Under the pieces are notes generated by a model. It made no database searches, was not told where the DNA came from, and worked only from the letters and a program-made list of their open reading frames with translations. Made by a program: the position numbers and the translations under genes. 64,000 nucleotides of DNA from Caproiciproducens sp. CPB-2 (GTDB lineage: Bacteria; Bacillota; Clostridia; Oscillospirales; Acutalibacteraceae). Positions 25,068 to 34,830 of the stretch are shown one piece after another. Position 1 is the first letter of the stretch; each line of letters begins with the position of its first letter. Location: assembly GCF_036287215.1 (NCBI RefSeq), contig NZ_CP142860.1:1550001-1614000 (forward strand). The letters run 5' to 3'.

Positions 25068-26162
25068 ATGTTTGAAAATCTGGAAGTTTTTGAAAAACGG
25101 TATGAGGAGCTGAACCAGAAGCTCTATGACCCTTCGGTTTTATCCAATCAGGCCCTCTATACCGAACTGATGAAGGAGCATAAAAATATCACGCCCATCG
25201 TCGAAAAATACAGGGAATACCAAAAGGCCGTCCGCTCCATGGCGGAAGCGCGCGAGCTGCTGGAGGACGGCGGCCTTGATAAAGATCTGAAGGAAATGGC
25301 CGACGAGGAGTTTCAGGCCGCGAAATCGGATATTGAGCGGTGTTCCGAGGAGCTGAAAATCCTGCTTCTGCCGCGCGACCCCAATGACGACCGAAACGTC
25401 ATCGTTGAAATCCGGGGCGGTGCCGGCGGCGAGGAAGCCGCCCTTTTTTCAGCCGTCCTGTACCGTATGTACAGCATGTACGCGGAAACGAAGGGCTGGA
25501 AAACGGAAATTCTGAACGTCAGCGAAACAGAGCTGGGCGGGTTTAAAGAAATCAGCTTTATGATTACCGGCGACGGGGCGTATTCCCGCCTGAAATATGA
25601 AAGCGGCGTGCACCGCGTGCAGCGCGTGCCGGAAACGGAGACGCAGGGCAGGGTGCACACCTCTACCGCCACGGTCGCTGTTCTGCCGGAAGCCGACGAA
25701 GTGGAAATCGAGATCAATCCGAAGGATTTACAGATCGACACCTACCGTTCCAGCGGGGCGGGCGGCCAGCACATCAATAAAACCTCCTCCGCAATCCGGA
25801 TTACCCATTTGCCTACGGGCACGGTGGTAGAATGCCAGGATGAGCGGAGCCAGTACAAAAATAAAGACAAGGCAATGAAAGTGCTGCGTTCCAGGCTGTA
25901 TGAGGCGAAGCTGCGGGAGCACGACGAAAAAATCGCCTCCGAACGCCGGTCACAGGTGGGAACCGGCGACCGTTCCGAGCGGATACGCACCTACAATTAT
26001 CCGCAGGGGCGGATGACCGACCACCGGATTGGTCTGACTATTTACCGCCTGGACGATATCTTAAATGGGAGTCTCGATGAAATGATAGACGCTTTGATTA
26101 CGGCGGACAGGGCCGCAAAGCTTCAAAACACTATAGACAACCAATCGGAAGAGAGAGAATAA
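25068..26162 (+). CDS. prfA: Peptide chain release factor 1
   Basis: Recognises UAA/UAG and triggers peptide release. 364 residues; the GGQ motif ([14 protein letters not shown]) is near residue 232 and the codon-recognition region ([14 protein letters not shown]) near 185. Two in-frame ATGs occur: AAGGAG at 25055-25060 is 7 nt from ATG 25068 but only 1 nt from ATG 25062, which decides the start. Heads a tightly packed gene run. Confidence 0.97.
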   Translation: MFENLEVFEKRYEELNQKLYDPSVLSNQALYTELMKEHKNITPIVEKYREYQKAVRSMAEARELLEDGGLDKDLKEMADEEFQAAKSDIERCSEELKILLLPRDPNDDRNVIVEIRGGAGGEEAALFSAVLYRMYSMYAETKGWKTEILNVSETELGGFKEISFMITGDGAYSRLKYESGVHRVQRVPETETQGRVHTSTATVAVLPEADEVEIEINPKDLQIDTYRSSGAGGQHINKTSSAIRITHLPTGTVVECQDERSQYKNKDKAMKVLRSRLYEAKLREHDEKIASERRSQVGTGDRSERIRTYNYPQGRMTDHRIGLTIYRLDDILNGSLDEMIDALITADRAAKLQNTIDNQSEERE

Positions 26163-26166
26163 AGCA

Positions 26167-27189
26167 ATGCAGACCCTAAGGCTGAACGCAAACAACCGGG
26201 AAGACATCCTTACCGCCGCCCAGATTCTCAGGGACGGCGGTCTGGTCGGCATCCCGACGGAAACGGTTTACGGGCTTGCCGCCAACGCGTTGGACGGAAA
26301 AGCCGTCTCTGGTATTTTTGCCGCGAAGGGCAGGCCCATGGACAACCCTTTAATTGTACATATTTCTGATTTTGACCAGATTGGCCGGCTGGTTCGGGAA
26401 GTAACGCCCGAAGCCGAAAAGCTGGCAAAGGCATACTGGCCCGGTCCGATGACGATCATTCTGCCGAAGTCGGACAAAATTCCGGACGAGGTGAGCGCCG
26501 GGCTCGACACGGTCGCTATCCGTTTTCCGTCCCATCCCGCCGCCAGGGCGCTGATCGATGCCGCGGGAATTCCGCTTGCCGCGCCGTCCGCCAACCTTTC
26601 CGGGCACCCCAGCCCCACGACCGCCGGGCATGTCCTCAACGATCTGGACGGGAAAATAGAGGCGGTGGTGGACGGCGGGCCCTGCGGGGTCGGGGTGGAA
26701 TCGACCGTCGTTACCTTAGCTTGCGATCCCCCGCGCCTGTTAAGGCCGGGTGGCATTACGCTGGAGCAGCTCCGCAGTGTTCTGGGAACGGTGGAAATGG
26801 ACAGCGCGGTGCTGCATCCGCTGAAGGAAGGCGTTCGCGCTTCTTCTCCCGGCATGAAGTATAAGCATTATTCGCCGAAAGCGAACGTAATTATCATTGA
26901 CGGCAGTTTTGACGCATATAGAAATTATGTAAACAGCCACGGCGGCGACGGTACCGCGGCCCTCTGCTACAGCGGGGAGGACGCGGAGCTGACGGTTCCG
27001 ACCGTCTGCTACGGCGGGGAAGACGATTACGGCGAGCAGGCGCGCGAGCTTTTCGACGCGCTGCGCCGCCTTGACGAAATTCACGCGAAAACCGTTTACG
27101 CACGCTGCCCTGAGCCGAAGGGCGTGGGCCTTGCCGTTTATAACCGGCTGATCCGCGCGGCTGGATTTGAGGTGCTTCATCTTGACTGA
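26167..27189 (+). CDS. tsaC: Threonylcarbamoyl-AMP synthase (Sua5 type)
   Basis: Makes threonylcarbamoyl-AMP for the t6A37 tRNA modification. 340 residues: YrdC domain (~10-200; TVYGLAANALDG, KGRPMDNPLIVH, APSANLSGHPSPT) plus the extra C-terminal Sua5 domain, so the long Sua5/YwlC form. 4 nt after prfA; its last codons overlap the coaE start. The same neighbours are common in Firmicutes. Confidence 0.93.
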   Translation: MQTLRLNANNREDILTAAQILRDGGLVGIPTETVYGLAANALDGKAVSGIFAAKGRPMDNPLIVHISDFDQIGRLVREVTPEAEKLAKAYWPGPMTIILPKSDKIPDEVSAGLDTVAIRFPSHPAARALIDAAGIPLAAPSANLSGHPSPTTAGHVLNDLDGKIEAVVDGGPCGVGVESTVVTLACDPPRLLRPGGITLEQLRSVLGTVEMDSAVLHPLKEGVRASSPGMKYKHYSPKANVIIIDGSFDAYRNYVNSHGGDGTAALCYSGEDAELTVPTVCYGGEDDYGEQARELFDALRRLDEIHAKTVYARCPEPKGVGLAVYNRLIRAAGFEVLHLD

Positions 27190-27787
27190 TCTGGTAATCG
27201 GACTGACCGGCCCGACGGGCGCCGGAAAATCGACCGTGGCCGCCGCCTTTCAGAAGGCGGGCTGCCTGATTGTGGACGCGGACCGGATCGCCCGCGAAAC
27301 CATTGCGGACGAAAAATGCCTTGCGGCTTTAAAAGCCGAATTTGGGAATGATATTGTCGGGGAAGACAACCGGCTGAACCGCACGCTGCTGGCGCAGCGC
27401 GCCTTTGCCGATCCAAGAAGCACACAGCGGCTGAACGCGATCACCCATCCGCTCATCAAAGAGGAAGTGATCCGCAAAATCGCCGAATACCGGCAAAAAA
27501 CTGCGAAAGCGATTGTTCTTGACGCTCCCCTCCTTTTTGAAAGCGGGGCCGATTCGCTCTGCACGACCTCCGTGGCGGTCACCGCGCCCGCCGAAGTCCG
27601 GCTTTACCGCATTGTAAACCGCGATTCCATCACGCCGGAGCTGGCCAGGGCGCGGATGAGCACGCAGCAGGACGACGCGTATTACAGCTCCCGCGCGCAA
27701 TATCAGCTTACCGGCACTATGAGTGACAGCGATATCCAGGAAAGAGTGAATCAGCTTTTGGAGAAAATTATCGGAGATTATGCATGA
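27182..27787 (+). CDS. coaE: Dephospho-CoA kinase
   Basis: Last step of coenzyme A synthesis: ATP-dependent phosphorylation of dephospho-CoA. 201 residues; P-loop GPTGAGKS at 10-17, then DADRIARE and the LID region. No ATG is available; TTG 27182 lies 7 nt after GAGGTG (27169-27174) and inside the tsaC stop region, indicating translational coupling. An upstream TTG at 27167 lacks such a site. Confidence 0.93.
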   Translation: MTDLVIGLTGPTGAGKSTVAAAFQKAGCLIVDADRIARETIADEKCLAALKAEFGNDIVGEDNRLNRTLLAQRAFADPRSTQRLNAITHPLIKEEVIRKIAEYRQKTAKAIVLDAPLLFESGADSLCTTSVAVTAPAEVRLYRIVNRDSITPELARARMSTQQDDAYYSSRAQYQLTGTMSDSDIQERVNQLLEKIIGDYA

Positions 27788-28383
27788 AACATTTTAAAAG
27801 AATTCTTCTGGCCTGCGCGGCGGCCGCCGTTTTGCTGCTGATCGGTTATTTTGCATTGAATCGGGGGTATACTTTTTTCATGAAAAGGGCGTATCCCCTT
27901 CAATATACACAGCTTGTGGCGAAAGAGGCGACGGCCAACCGGCTCGACCCCGCGCTGGTCTATTCCGTGATCAAGGCGGAGAGCAATTTTGACCCGAACG
28001 CCCGGTCGCACGCCGGGGCCGTCGGCCTGATGCAGATGACGCCGGATACTTTTGAGTGGGTGCAGACCAAGCTGAAAAGCGACACGAAATATGTGGAAGA
28101 GGACCTTTACGCGCCGGACATCAACATTCGTTACGGCTGCAAGCTTCTGGCCCTTCTGCTTGAACGGTACAGCGAGAAGGCCACCGCGCTGAGCGCGTAC
28201 AATGCCGGAATCGGTACGGTAAACACGTGGCTGAAAAATCCGGATATTTCCAAAGACGGCGCCGTGCTTGACAGCATCCCCTACGAGGAGACGAGGAACT
28301 ATGTGGACGCCGTTTTAAAAAATTATGCGAATTATAAAAAACTATATCAATTTAACAGCAAAGGAGAAACGATCGATGGCTAA
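27784..28383 (+). CDS. Membrane-anchored lytic transglycosylase (SLT domain)
   Basis: Cleaves peptidoglycan glycan strands with 1,6-anhydro product formation. 199 residues: N-terminal helix (~7-24) and one SLT domain with catalytic Glu66 in IKAESNFDPNARS, GLMQMTP and the closing ALSAYNAG motif. The start overlaps the coaE stop (ATGA). Presence behind coaE is a recurrent clostridial order. Confidence 0.92.
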   Translation: MKHFKRILLACAAAAVLLLIGYFALNRGYTFFMKRAYPLQYTQLVAKEATANRLDPALVYSVIKAESNFDPNARSHAGAVGLMQMTPDTFEWVQTKLKSDTKYVEEDLYAPDINIRYGCKLLALLLERYSEKATALSAYNAGIGTVNTWLKNPDISKDGAVLDSIPYEETRNYVDAVLKNYANYKKLYQFNSKGETIDG

Positions 28384-29788
28384 AAATATGGGAAAAGACG
28401 AATTGAAAAAGCTGACAGAGGAGCTTTTGCTCAACCGGAAAAACGGCTATTTTCAAATGGAGGATGAGACGGTTAAAAAAGCCGATGATTTTTGCGAGGA
28501 TTACAAAAAGTTTTTGAATCTTGCGAAAACAGAGCGCGAAGTGACCGTTTTTGCGTTGAAAGCGGCTGAAAAGGCCGGGTTTGTGCCCTTTGACCCTCAG
28601 AAAAAATATCAGGCGGGAGATAAGGTTTATTACAACAACCGCGGAAAGGCTGTGATCCTTGCGGTGATCGGTAAGAACGGCTGCAAAAACGGCGTGCGCA
28701 TCGCCGCAGCCCATATCGATTCGCCAAGGCTTGATCTGAAGCCCCATCCGCTCTATGAGAAGGACGATATTGCGTTCTTCAAATCCCACTATTACGGCGG
28801 GATCAAAAAATATCAGTGGACCGCCATCCCGCTTGCCATGCACGGGCTTGCCGTACGCAAGGACGGCGTCTCCGTGGAAATCCGCATCGGCGAGGAACCG
28901 GGCGAACCGCAGTTCTGCGTAACCGATCTGCTTCCGCACCTCAGCGCCGAACAGATGGAAAAGAAGCTTTCCAAAGCGATCGAGGGCGAAAACCTGAACA
29001 TCGTTTCCGGCAGCCGTCCCGTCCGGGCCGACGAGGGTGAAAATCTGGTGAAACTGAACATTATGAAGCTGATTCACGACAAATACGGTATGACCGAGGA
29101 GGATTTTGTCTCCGCGGATATTGAATTCGTACCGGCGTTCAAAGCCTCCGACATCGGCTTCGACCGCAGCATGATCGGCGCTTACGGCCACGACGACAGG
29201 GTCTGCGCCTATCCGGCTCTGATGGCCGCGCTGCATGCCGGAACGCCCGACAGCACCATCCTTACGGTTCTGGCCGACAAGGAGGAGATCGGCAGCGACG
29301 GAAACACCGGCCTGAACTCCCAGTTTATGCGCTATTTCATTTCCGATCTGGCTCACGCCGAGGGGCTGGAAGCAAGGCATGTTCTGAGCAAATCCAAATG
29401 CCTTTCCGCCGATGTGACGGCCGCGTATGACCCGAACTACGCCAGCGCGTACGAGCCAACCAACTCCTGCTATATCAACGACGGTGTCGGTATGGCCAAA
29501 TACACCGGCTCCAGGGGAAAGAGCGGCTCCAGCGAGGCGTCTGCGGAATTCGTCGCCGAAATCAGAAACATTTTTGAGCAGAATAACGTGCTGTGGCAGA
29601 TCGGCGAACTGGGCAAGGTGGACGGCGGCGGCGGCGGAACCGTTGCGTTATACATTGCCAACCTGAATGTGGATGTTCTCGATGTCGGCGTTCCGGTCCT
29701 TTCGATGCATTCTCCGTTTGAGGTTGTGGCGAAGCTGGACGTCTATATGACCTATAAGGGAATCAAGGCTTTTTACGAGGCAAGCTAA
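28376..29788 (+). CDS. M18-family aminopeptidase
   Basis: Cytosolic zinc aminopeptidase, 470 residues. Metal-site motifs in order: AHIDSPRLDLKP (His ~113), YGHDDRVCAY (Asp ~273), DKEEIGSDG (catalytic Glu ~303), and a C-terminal PVLSMHSPFE His. Length fits the M18 family. AAGGAG lies 9 nt before ATG 28376; the start overlaps the preceding gene by 8 nt. Confidence 0.93.
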   Translation: MAKNMGKDELKKLTEELLLNRKNGYFQMEDETVKKADDFCEDYKKFLNLAKTEREVTVFALKAAEKAGFVPFDPQKKYQAGDKVYYNNRGKAVILAVIGKNGCKNGVRIAAAHIDSPRLDLKPHPLYEKDDIAFFKSHYYGGIKKYQWTAIPLAMHGLAVRKDGVSVEIRIGEEPGEPQFCVTDLLPHLSAEQMEKKLSKAIEGENLNIVSGSRPVRADEGENLVKLNIMKLIHDKYGMTEEDFVSADIEFVPAFKASDIGFDRSMIGAYGHDDRVCAYPALMAALHAGTPDSTILTVLADKEEIGSDGNTGLNSQFMRYFISDLAHAEGLEARHVLSKSKCLSADVTAAYDPNYASAYEPTNSCYINDGVGMAKYTGSRGKSGSSEASAEFVAEIRNIFEQNNVLWQIGELGKVDGGGGGTVALYIANLNVDVLDVGVPVLSMHSPFEVVAKLDVYMTYKGIKAFYEAS

Positions 29789-29797
29789 AGAGAAATG

Positions 29798-29842
29798 AAA
29801 ACAGCCTGACCTGTGTTTTCCCCACAGTGTCAGGCTGTTTTT
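29798..29842 (+). terminator. Terminator of the prfA-aminopeptidase run
   Basis: AAAACAGCCTGAC pairs with GTCAGGCTGTTTT; 18-nt loop region containing a smaller CTGTG/CACAG stem, T-run follows. Confidence 0.88.
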
Positions 29843-29892
29843 GTATCTTTCAAATACGAAACCTCAGGCTTTTTTGAGGCTGAGCGGATGGC

Positions 29893-31650
29893 TTACAGCG
29901 TACATTTTTCAATTCCGCTGAACACAATGCCCCGGGACGCGTCCAGCGTGACCGTCGTGCCGCTCTTTAAAATCTGCACCGCGTTTTCCGCCGCGACGAT
30001 CACAGGCTTGTCCAGCGTCAGCCCGACAATCGCCGCGTGAGAGTTCATTCCGCCGAATTCGGTGATGATTCCCGCAGCGCTTTTTATGATACGGAGAATT
30101 TTGTTGCTGGTCTGCGGAATGACGAGGATATCGCCGTCCTTAAAATTTTTCAAAGCCTCGTCTTCGTCGGCACAGACGCACAGGTTGCCGCAGACGGCGC
30201 CCTTGGTAACGCCGATGCCGGACACCAGCACGTCGCCGACCAGCTGGACCTTCAGAAGATTGGTGGTGCCGGAAACGCCGAGCGGCACACCGGCGGTAAT
30301 CACCACGAGGTCGCCGTTTTTGACAAGGCCCTGACTGCGGGCGACGTCGACTACGTGGTCGAACAGTTCGTCGGTGTTGTCTTTTTCATCCATCATAATC
30401 GGCACCACGCCCCAGGAAAGATTCATCTGGCGCTGGACGGTGGGATCGGTGGTTCCGCTGATGATCGGGCATTCGGGGCGGTACTTGGAAATCATGCGGG
30501 CCGTTCTGCCGGATTTCGTTACGGTCATAATCGCGACCGCGCCGAGGTCCTGGGCGGTTGTACAGGTTGCGTGGGAGATCGCGGAGGTGACATTGGGCTG
30601 TTCGGTGAAATCGCGTTTTTCAAAGCGGCCCTTGTAATCGATATCCTGTTCGGTGCGCTCCGCAATGATCGCCATGGTCTTCAAAGCCTGAATCGGGTAG
30701 TTCCCCGCGGCGGTTTCGCCGGAGAGCATGATGGCGCTGGTTCCGTCGTAAATGGCGTTTGCAACGTCGGTAGCTTCCGCACGCGTCGGGCGCGGATTTT
30801 TGATCATGGAATCCAGCATCTGAGTCGCCGTAATGACCTGCAGCCCGGCATTGTAAGCCTTTTTGATCAGCTTTTTCTGAATGACGGGGATTTCCTGAAG
30901 CGGAATCTCTACGCCGAGGTCGCCTCTGGCGACCATGATGCCGTCCGATACCCGGATAATGTCGTCAATATTTTCCACGCCGTCCGAATTCTCGATTTTC
31001 GCAATGATGCGGATTTTATGGCAGTTGTGTTTTTCCAGCTCCGTTCTCAGGTCGATGATGTCTTTTGCGCTGCGCGTAAAAGAAGCGGCGATAAAGTCAA
31101 AATCCTCCCGTACGGCGAAGGCAATATCTTCCTTGTCCTGTTCGCTGATAAACGGAAGGGAGAGCCTGATGCCCGGTACGTTGATTCCCTTATGGGCCGA
31201 GATGGTCCCGCCGTTGACGACGCTGCAGTGGATGTCGGTTTCGGTGCAGGAAAGTACTTTCAGCTCGATCAGGCCATCGTCGATCAGGATTCTGGCCCCG
31301 GTGGAAACCTCCAGCGGAAGCCGCTCAAAGGTGATGGAAGCAATGGTTTCATCACCGACAATATCCCGGTTGGTCAGCGTAAAGCTTTCGCCGGTTTTCA
31401 GTGTAATTTTTGGCTGATTAAAGTCCCTGACACGGATCTCAGGCCCTTTGGTGTCGAGCAAAAGCGCGACGGGAATCTTGAGTTCGCTGCGCAGCTTTTT
31501 GACCGCGTCCGCGCGCACCTTCTGTTCCGCAGAGGTCTGATGGGAGAAGTTCAGTCGGGCGACATCCATGCCGGCGAGCATCAGCTGCCGCAGTACGTCG
31601 ATATTATCTGTCGCAGGGCCGAGAGTACATATGATTTTGGTTTTTCTCAT
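29893..31650 (-). CDS. pyk: Pyruvate kinase with PEP-utiliser-like C-terminal domain
   Basis: Converts phosphoenolpyruvate and ADP to pyruvate and ATP. 585 residues: barrel domain with TKIICTLGPATDN at the N-terminus and MVARGDLGVE near residue 245, the allosteric domain, then an extra ~100-residue domain (~480-585) with GGMNSHAAIVG, as in Bacillus and many Firmicutes enzymes. GGAG lies 9 nt before the ATG. Confidence 0.96.
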   Translation of the reverse strand: MRKTKIICTLGPATDNIDVLRQLMLAGMDVARLNFSHQTSAEQKVRADAVKKLRSELKIPVALLLDTKGPEIRVRDFNQPKITLKTGESFTLTNRDIVGDETIASITFERLPLEVSTGARILIDDGLIELKVLSCTETDIHCSVVNGGTISAHKGINVPGIRLSLPFISEQDKEDIAFAVREDFDFIAASFTRSAKDIIDLRTELEKHNCHKIRIIAKIENSDGVENIDDIIRVSDGIMVARGDLGVEIPLQEIPVIQKKLIKKAYNAGLQVITATQMLDSMIKNPRPTRAEATDVANAIYDGTSAIMLSGETAAGNYPIQALKTMAIIAERTEQDIDYKGRFEKRDFTEQPNVTSAISHATCTTAQDLGAVAIMTVTKSGRTARMISKYRPECPIISGTTDPTVQRQMNLSWGVVPIMMDEKDNTDELFDHVVDVARSQGLVKNGDLVVITAGVPLGVSGTTNLLKVQLVGDVLVSGIGVTKGAVCGNLCVCADEDEALKNFKDGDILVIPQTSNKILRIIKSAAGIITEFGGMNSHAAIVGLTLDKPVIVAAENAVQILKSGTTVTLDASRGIVFSGIEKCTL

Positions 31651-31781
31651 GTTCTAAGACTCCAATCCTAACGTAAAAATAGAAATCAAAAATTTTACCC
31701 AGTGTATATGATATTATATTTATCGCCATAAATCAAATGAATTGTCAGATATTGTATACAAGCCTGAAATTGAGAAAGCGG

Positions 31782-31810
31782 TTGAAATTATTTGATTTAA
31801 GTTATACAAT
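31782..31810 (+). promoter_or_regulatory. Sigma-A promoter of the VanY-like gene
   Basis: TTGAAA (31782-31787), 17 nt, TACAAT (31805-31810). Confidence 0.6.
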
Positions 31811-31930
31811 GATATCATTATAAGAAAGCTGCCGGTTTTCCATCCGCAAAGGAAAATCGGTTTGGCGGATTGCGGTAAAGCGAACCGTAGAAAAGGGGGC
31901 GGCTCATTGCGCAGACGCGGAGAAAAGATC

Positions 31931-32722
31931 ATGAAAAGCCGCACTGGCTGGCGGAATGCCGATCAGGTGCGAAAAATAAAAATCGTTATGACCGTCATTG
32001 CGGTCATCGTCTGTATTTCGGTTGCCTCGGGAGCCATTCTGGTGTGGGTCCAGCTCAAGCATCCGTTCACGAAACCGGCGTCCGCTTCGGTTTCCGGTAC
32101 GGTCGAGGAAACCTCTTCCAAAAGCGGGGCGCTGCCTGTCTACGACGATTCCTATAATCTAATGGTGGTAAACGCGTCCACCCCGATCAAGTCTGATTTT
32201 CAGGTTCAGCCCGGGCAGCTGGAGGGAATCACCGTCGATACCAGAATCGTTCCCGCGCTCCGAAAAATGATGGACGATGCGAAATCCGCGGGATGTCCCC
32301 TGAAGCTGACAAGGGGCTATGTGGACGCGAAGGAGCAGGACAAGCTCTTTGCCGCCGCCGTACAGGATCTGGTGAAGAATCAGGGTTTTACGCAGGTACG
32401 GGCGGAAAATCAGGTGCAGAATACCGTCGGGCGCGGAGGGTATAATGAAAATCAGACCGGTATGGCGGTGGAGTTTGCGGCGGAGGGCGAAACCGCGGGT
32501 ACTGATTTTTCCACTACACCGCAGTATAAATGGCTTGTCAAGAACAGCGTGCAGTACGGTTTCGTGCTGCGGTACACCGAAGCAAAGACCGCGATTACCG
32601 GTGTGGCGTTCAGCCCGCGTCATTTTCGGTATGTCGGCAGCGGCAACGCCGTAAAGATGCGGGAATATTCCATGTGCCTGGAAGAATTTGCGGCGTATAT
32701 CCACAAGCAAAGTCCGAAATAA
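31931..32722 (+). CDS. VanY-like protein with degenerate active site
   Basis: 263 residues: N-terminal helix (~10-40), Ser-rich linker, then a M15B-like fold recognisable by YGFVLRYTEAK and HFRYVG. The zinc motif SxHxxGxAxD reads NENQTGMAVE, so the ligand His is Asn and the Asp is Glu; the catalytic ExWH reads SPRH, so Glu and Trp are gone. It is therefore probably non-catalytic, perhaps a cell-wall stem-peptide binder (inference). Start: ATG 31931 with GGAG 8 nt upstream; TTG 31907 with AAGGGGG 7 nt upstream is equally good and in frame. Confidence 0.75.
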   Translation: MKSRTGWRNADQVRKIKIVMTVIAVIVCISVASGAILVWVQLKHPFTKPASASVSGTVEETSSKSGALPVYDDSYNLMVVNASTPIKSDFQVQPGQLEGITVDTRIVPALRKMMDDAKSAGCPLKLTRGYVDAKEQDKLFAAAVQDLVKNQGFTQVRAENQVQNTVGRGGYNENQTGMAVEFAAEGETAGTDFSTTPQYKWLVKNSVQYGFVLRYTEAKTAITGVAFSPRHFRYVGSGNAVKMREYSMCLEEFAAYIHKQSPK

Positions 32723-32753
32723 GCAGAAATATTCCTGAAATACGATTTTTTAC

Positions 32754-32782
32754 TTGCAATTTGGGAATCTCTATGGTAAAAT
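32754..32782 (+). promoter_or_regulatory. Sigma-A promoter of rpmE
   Basis: TTGCAA (32754-32759), 17 nt, TAAAAT (32777-32782), 43 bp before the start codon. Confidence 0.65.
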
Positions 32783-32824
32783 TCAAATGTTAAGTTGCAG
32801 TTTGGTTGAAAGAGGTGACAGGTA

Positions 32825-33028
32825 ATGAAGGAAAATATACATCCCAAGTATAAAGAGACTACGATCACATGCGCATGCGGGAATGTTATAAACACAAAAT
32901 CCACGAAGGAAAACATCCGCGTTGAAATATGCTCCAAGTGCCACCCGTTCTTTACAGGTAAGCAAAAGCTTGTTGATACAAGCGGACGTGTTGATATGTT
33001 TAAGAAGCGTTACGGTATGGGCAAGTAA
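32825..33028 (+). CDS. rpmE: 50S ribosomal protein L31 (zinc form)
   Basis: 67 residues. The four zinc ligands are Cys16, Cys18, Cys36 and Cys39 (TCACGNV, CSKCHPF), so it is the C+ form that doubles as a zinc store in bacteria having a C- paralogue. AGAGGTGA precedes the ATG; single gene with its own promoter and terminator. Confidence 0.96.
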   Translation: MKENIHPKYKETTITCACGNVINTKSTKENIRVEICSKCHPFFTGKQKLVDTSGRVDMFKKRYGMGK

Positions 33029-33061
33029 TTGACACTATTGAGTTTTCTTGGATTAGCTTAG

Positions 33062-33091
33062 GCGGCGCAGGCTTTCTGCGCCGCTTATTTT
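33062..33091 (+). terminator. Terminator after rpmE
   Basis: GCGGCGCAG pairs perfectly with CTGCGCCGC across a 5-nt loop, then TTATTTTTT. Confidence 0.88.
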
Positions 33092-33106
33092 TTGTGGAGG
33101 ATGCCC

Positions 33107-33730
33107 GTGGTTGAGTATCGAACAGTTGAAAAGGAAGCCCTTGCAGAGTTTGTCGAGAGGCGCTCGCGCTTTATCGGCTGCGTAAAGCCCGTAAAAACCG
33201 AGGAAGAGGCGGTTTCATTCATCAATTCCGTAAAATCCAAAAACTGGAACGCGGCCCATAACGTCTACGCGTACTCGCTCCGCCAGGGACAGATCAGGCG
33301 CTATTCGGACGACGGCGAGCCGCAGGGCACGGCGGGGATCCCGGTGCTGGACGTGCTGGTGAAGTCCGGCGTGGTGGATACGGCGGTTGTGGTCACCCGG
33401 TATTTCGGCGGGATCCTGCTCGGCGCCGGGGGCCTTGTGCGGGCCTATTCCCACGGGGCGTCCATCGCGCTGGAGCAGGCCGGAATCATTACGATGAGAA
33501 CCTGCCTGACGGCTGAGGTCTGCTGCGATTACAATCAGTACGGCAGAGTGAGCGCGCTGATACCGGAAAGCGGCGGGACGGTGGACAATGCGGAGTTTAC
33601 CGACTCTGTAAGGCTATCTTTTCATATGAGCGACGAAGATATGCGCTCCTTTGAACAAAAACTGGCAGACGCCACCTGCGGTCAGTGCAGGGCGGAGGTC
33701 ACAGGAGAAAAGTTTTTTAAATTTTCCTGA
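33107..33730 (+). CDS. yigZ: YigZ/IMPACT family protein
   Basis: 207 residues: N-terminal UPF0029 domain (EFVERRSRFIGCVKP, YRQ-like SDDGEPQGTAG) and a smaller C-terminal domain. Distantly related to yeast IMPACT; ribosome-linked roles are suspected but not fixed. GGAGG at 33096-33100 abuts ATG 33101 but is 6 nt from GTG 33107, so the GTG is the likely start. Confidence 0.88.
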   Translation: MVEYRTVEKEALAEFVERRSRFIGCVKPVKTEEEAVSFINSVKSKNWNAAHNVYAYSLRQGQIRRYSDDGEPQGTAGIPVLDVLVKSGVVDTAVVVTRYFGGILLGAGGLVRAYSHGASIALEQAGIITMRTCLTAEVCCDYNQYGRVSALIPESGGTVDNAEFTDSVRLSFHMSDEDMRSFEQKLADATCGQCRAEVTGEKFFKFS

Positions 33731-33803
33731 GAATTGAAGGGATTTTGTATCATCCTGCGTATATCTATATGAAACCCAAAGGATTATAGAAACAGGCGGT
33801 GAT

Positions 33804-34805
33804 ATGATGACAGTCCGTGAACGTACACAGGAGATTGAAGAACAGACCCTTTCGTCCTATGCCGCGCTTTCCAGGAATACGCTGGGCAGGGATGTTCCCG
33901 AGGAGGAGTGCGATCTGCGCACGCCCTATCAGCGGGACCGGGATAAAATCCTTCACTGCAAGTCTTTTCGCCGGCTTAAGCATAAGACGCAGGTCTTTCT
34001 TTCCCCGGAGGGGGACCACTACCGCACGCGCCTGACCCACACGCTGGAGGTTTCACAGATTGCCCGCACCATAGCAAGGGCGCTCCGGCTGAACGAAGAT
34101 CTGACGGAGGCGATTTCCCTCGGCCATGATCTGGGGCATACGCCGTTTGGCCACGCGGGGGAACGGGCGCTGGACCAGCTTTGTCCCGGCGGGTTCCGCC
34201 ACTACGAGCAAAGCGTGCGTATCGTGGAAAAGCTTGAGAAAAACGGCGCCGGACTCAATCTGACAAAAGAGGTGCGCGACGGAATCCTGTGCCATACCAA
34301 GGGCAGGGAAGCAATGACGCTCGAGGGAAGGGTTGTCCGTACGGCGGACCGGATTGCCTACATCAATCACGATATGGACGACGCCGAACGGGCGGGAGTA
34401 CTGCTGGAAAGCGATATTCCGCAGGACATCAAATCCGTTTTGGGCGGACGGCGGACGGAAAGAATCGATACTCTGGTCCATTCCGTCGTGAACAACAGCC
34501 GGAACGGGGAAATCAGAATGGACCCGGGGGTTCAGGAGGCCTTTGACAGGCTGCACGATTTTATGTTTGAGTCCGTCTACCTGAATCCCTACGCAAAGGC
34601 GGAAGAGAAAAAGGTTCCGAACCTGATCGGCGCGCTGTACAGCTATTATCTGCAGCGGCCCGAGCGTTTCCCGCCCGATATGTGCCTGATTGCGGAGCAG
34701 GACGGAATCGAGCGCGCCGCGTGCGATTATATTGCGGGGATGACCGATCATTTTGCGGTCCAGCTGTTTCAGGATATTTATGTGCCGAAATCCTGGAAAA
34801 TATAA
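33804..34805 (+). CDS. dgt: dGTPase-like HD-domain triphosphohydrolase
   Basis: 333 residues. HD motif set: RLTHTLEVSQIART (first His), LGHDLGHTPFGHAGE (HD and following His), and a later Asp in NHDMDDAERAG. The family hydrolyses dNTPs to nucleosides and triphosphate. Situated right before dnaG and the primary sigma gene, a conserved Firmicutes arrangement. GGTGAT upstream; ATG 33807 is an equally possible start. Confidence 0.9.
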   Translation: MMTVRERTQEIEEQTLSSYAALSRNTLGRDVPEEECDLRTPYQRDRDKILHCKSFRRLKHKTQVFLSPEGDHYRTRLTHTLEVSQIARTIARALRLNEDLTEAISLGHDLGHTPFGHAGERALDQLCPGGFRHYEQSVRIVEKLEKNGAGLNLTKEVRDGILCHTKGREAMTLEGRVVRTADRIAYINHDMDDAERAGVLLESDIPQDIKSVLGGRRTERIDTLVHSVVNNSRNGEIRMDPGVQEAFDRLHDFMFESVYLNPYAKAEEKKVPNLIGALYSYYLQRPERFPPDMCLIAEQDGIERAACDYIAGMTDHFAVQLFQDIYVPKSWKI

Positions 34806-34830
34806 ATTTGAATAAAAATGAGGTGACGAT

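Noticed and set aside
30037..31671. 544-codon open frame antisense to pyruvate kinase
   Set aside because: Pyruvate kinase motifs on the minus strand are decisive.
33029..33057. TTGACA promoter for yigZ
   Set aside because: No acceptable -10 at 16-18 nt, and the rpmE terminator lies between it and the gene.
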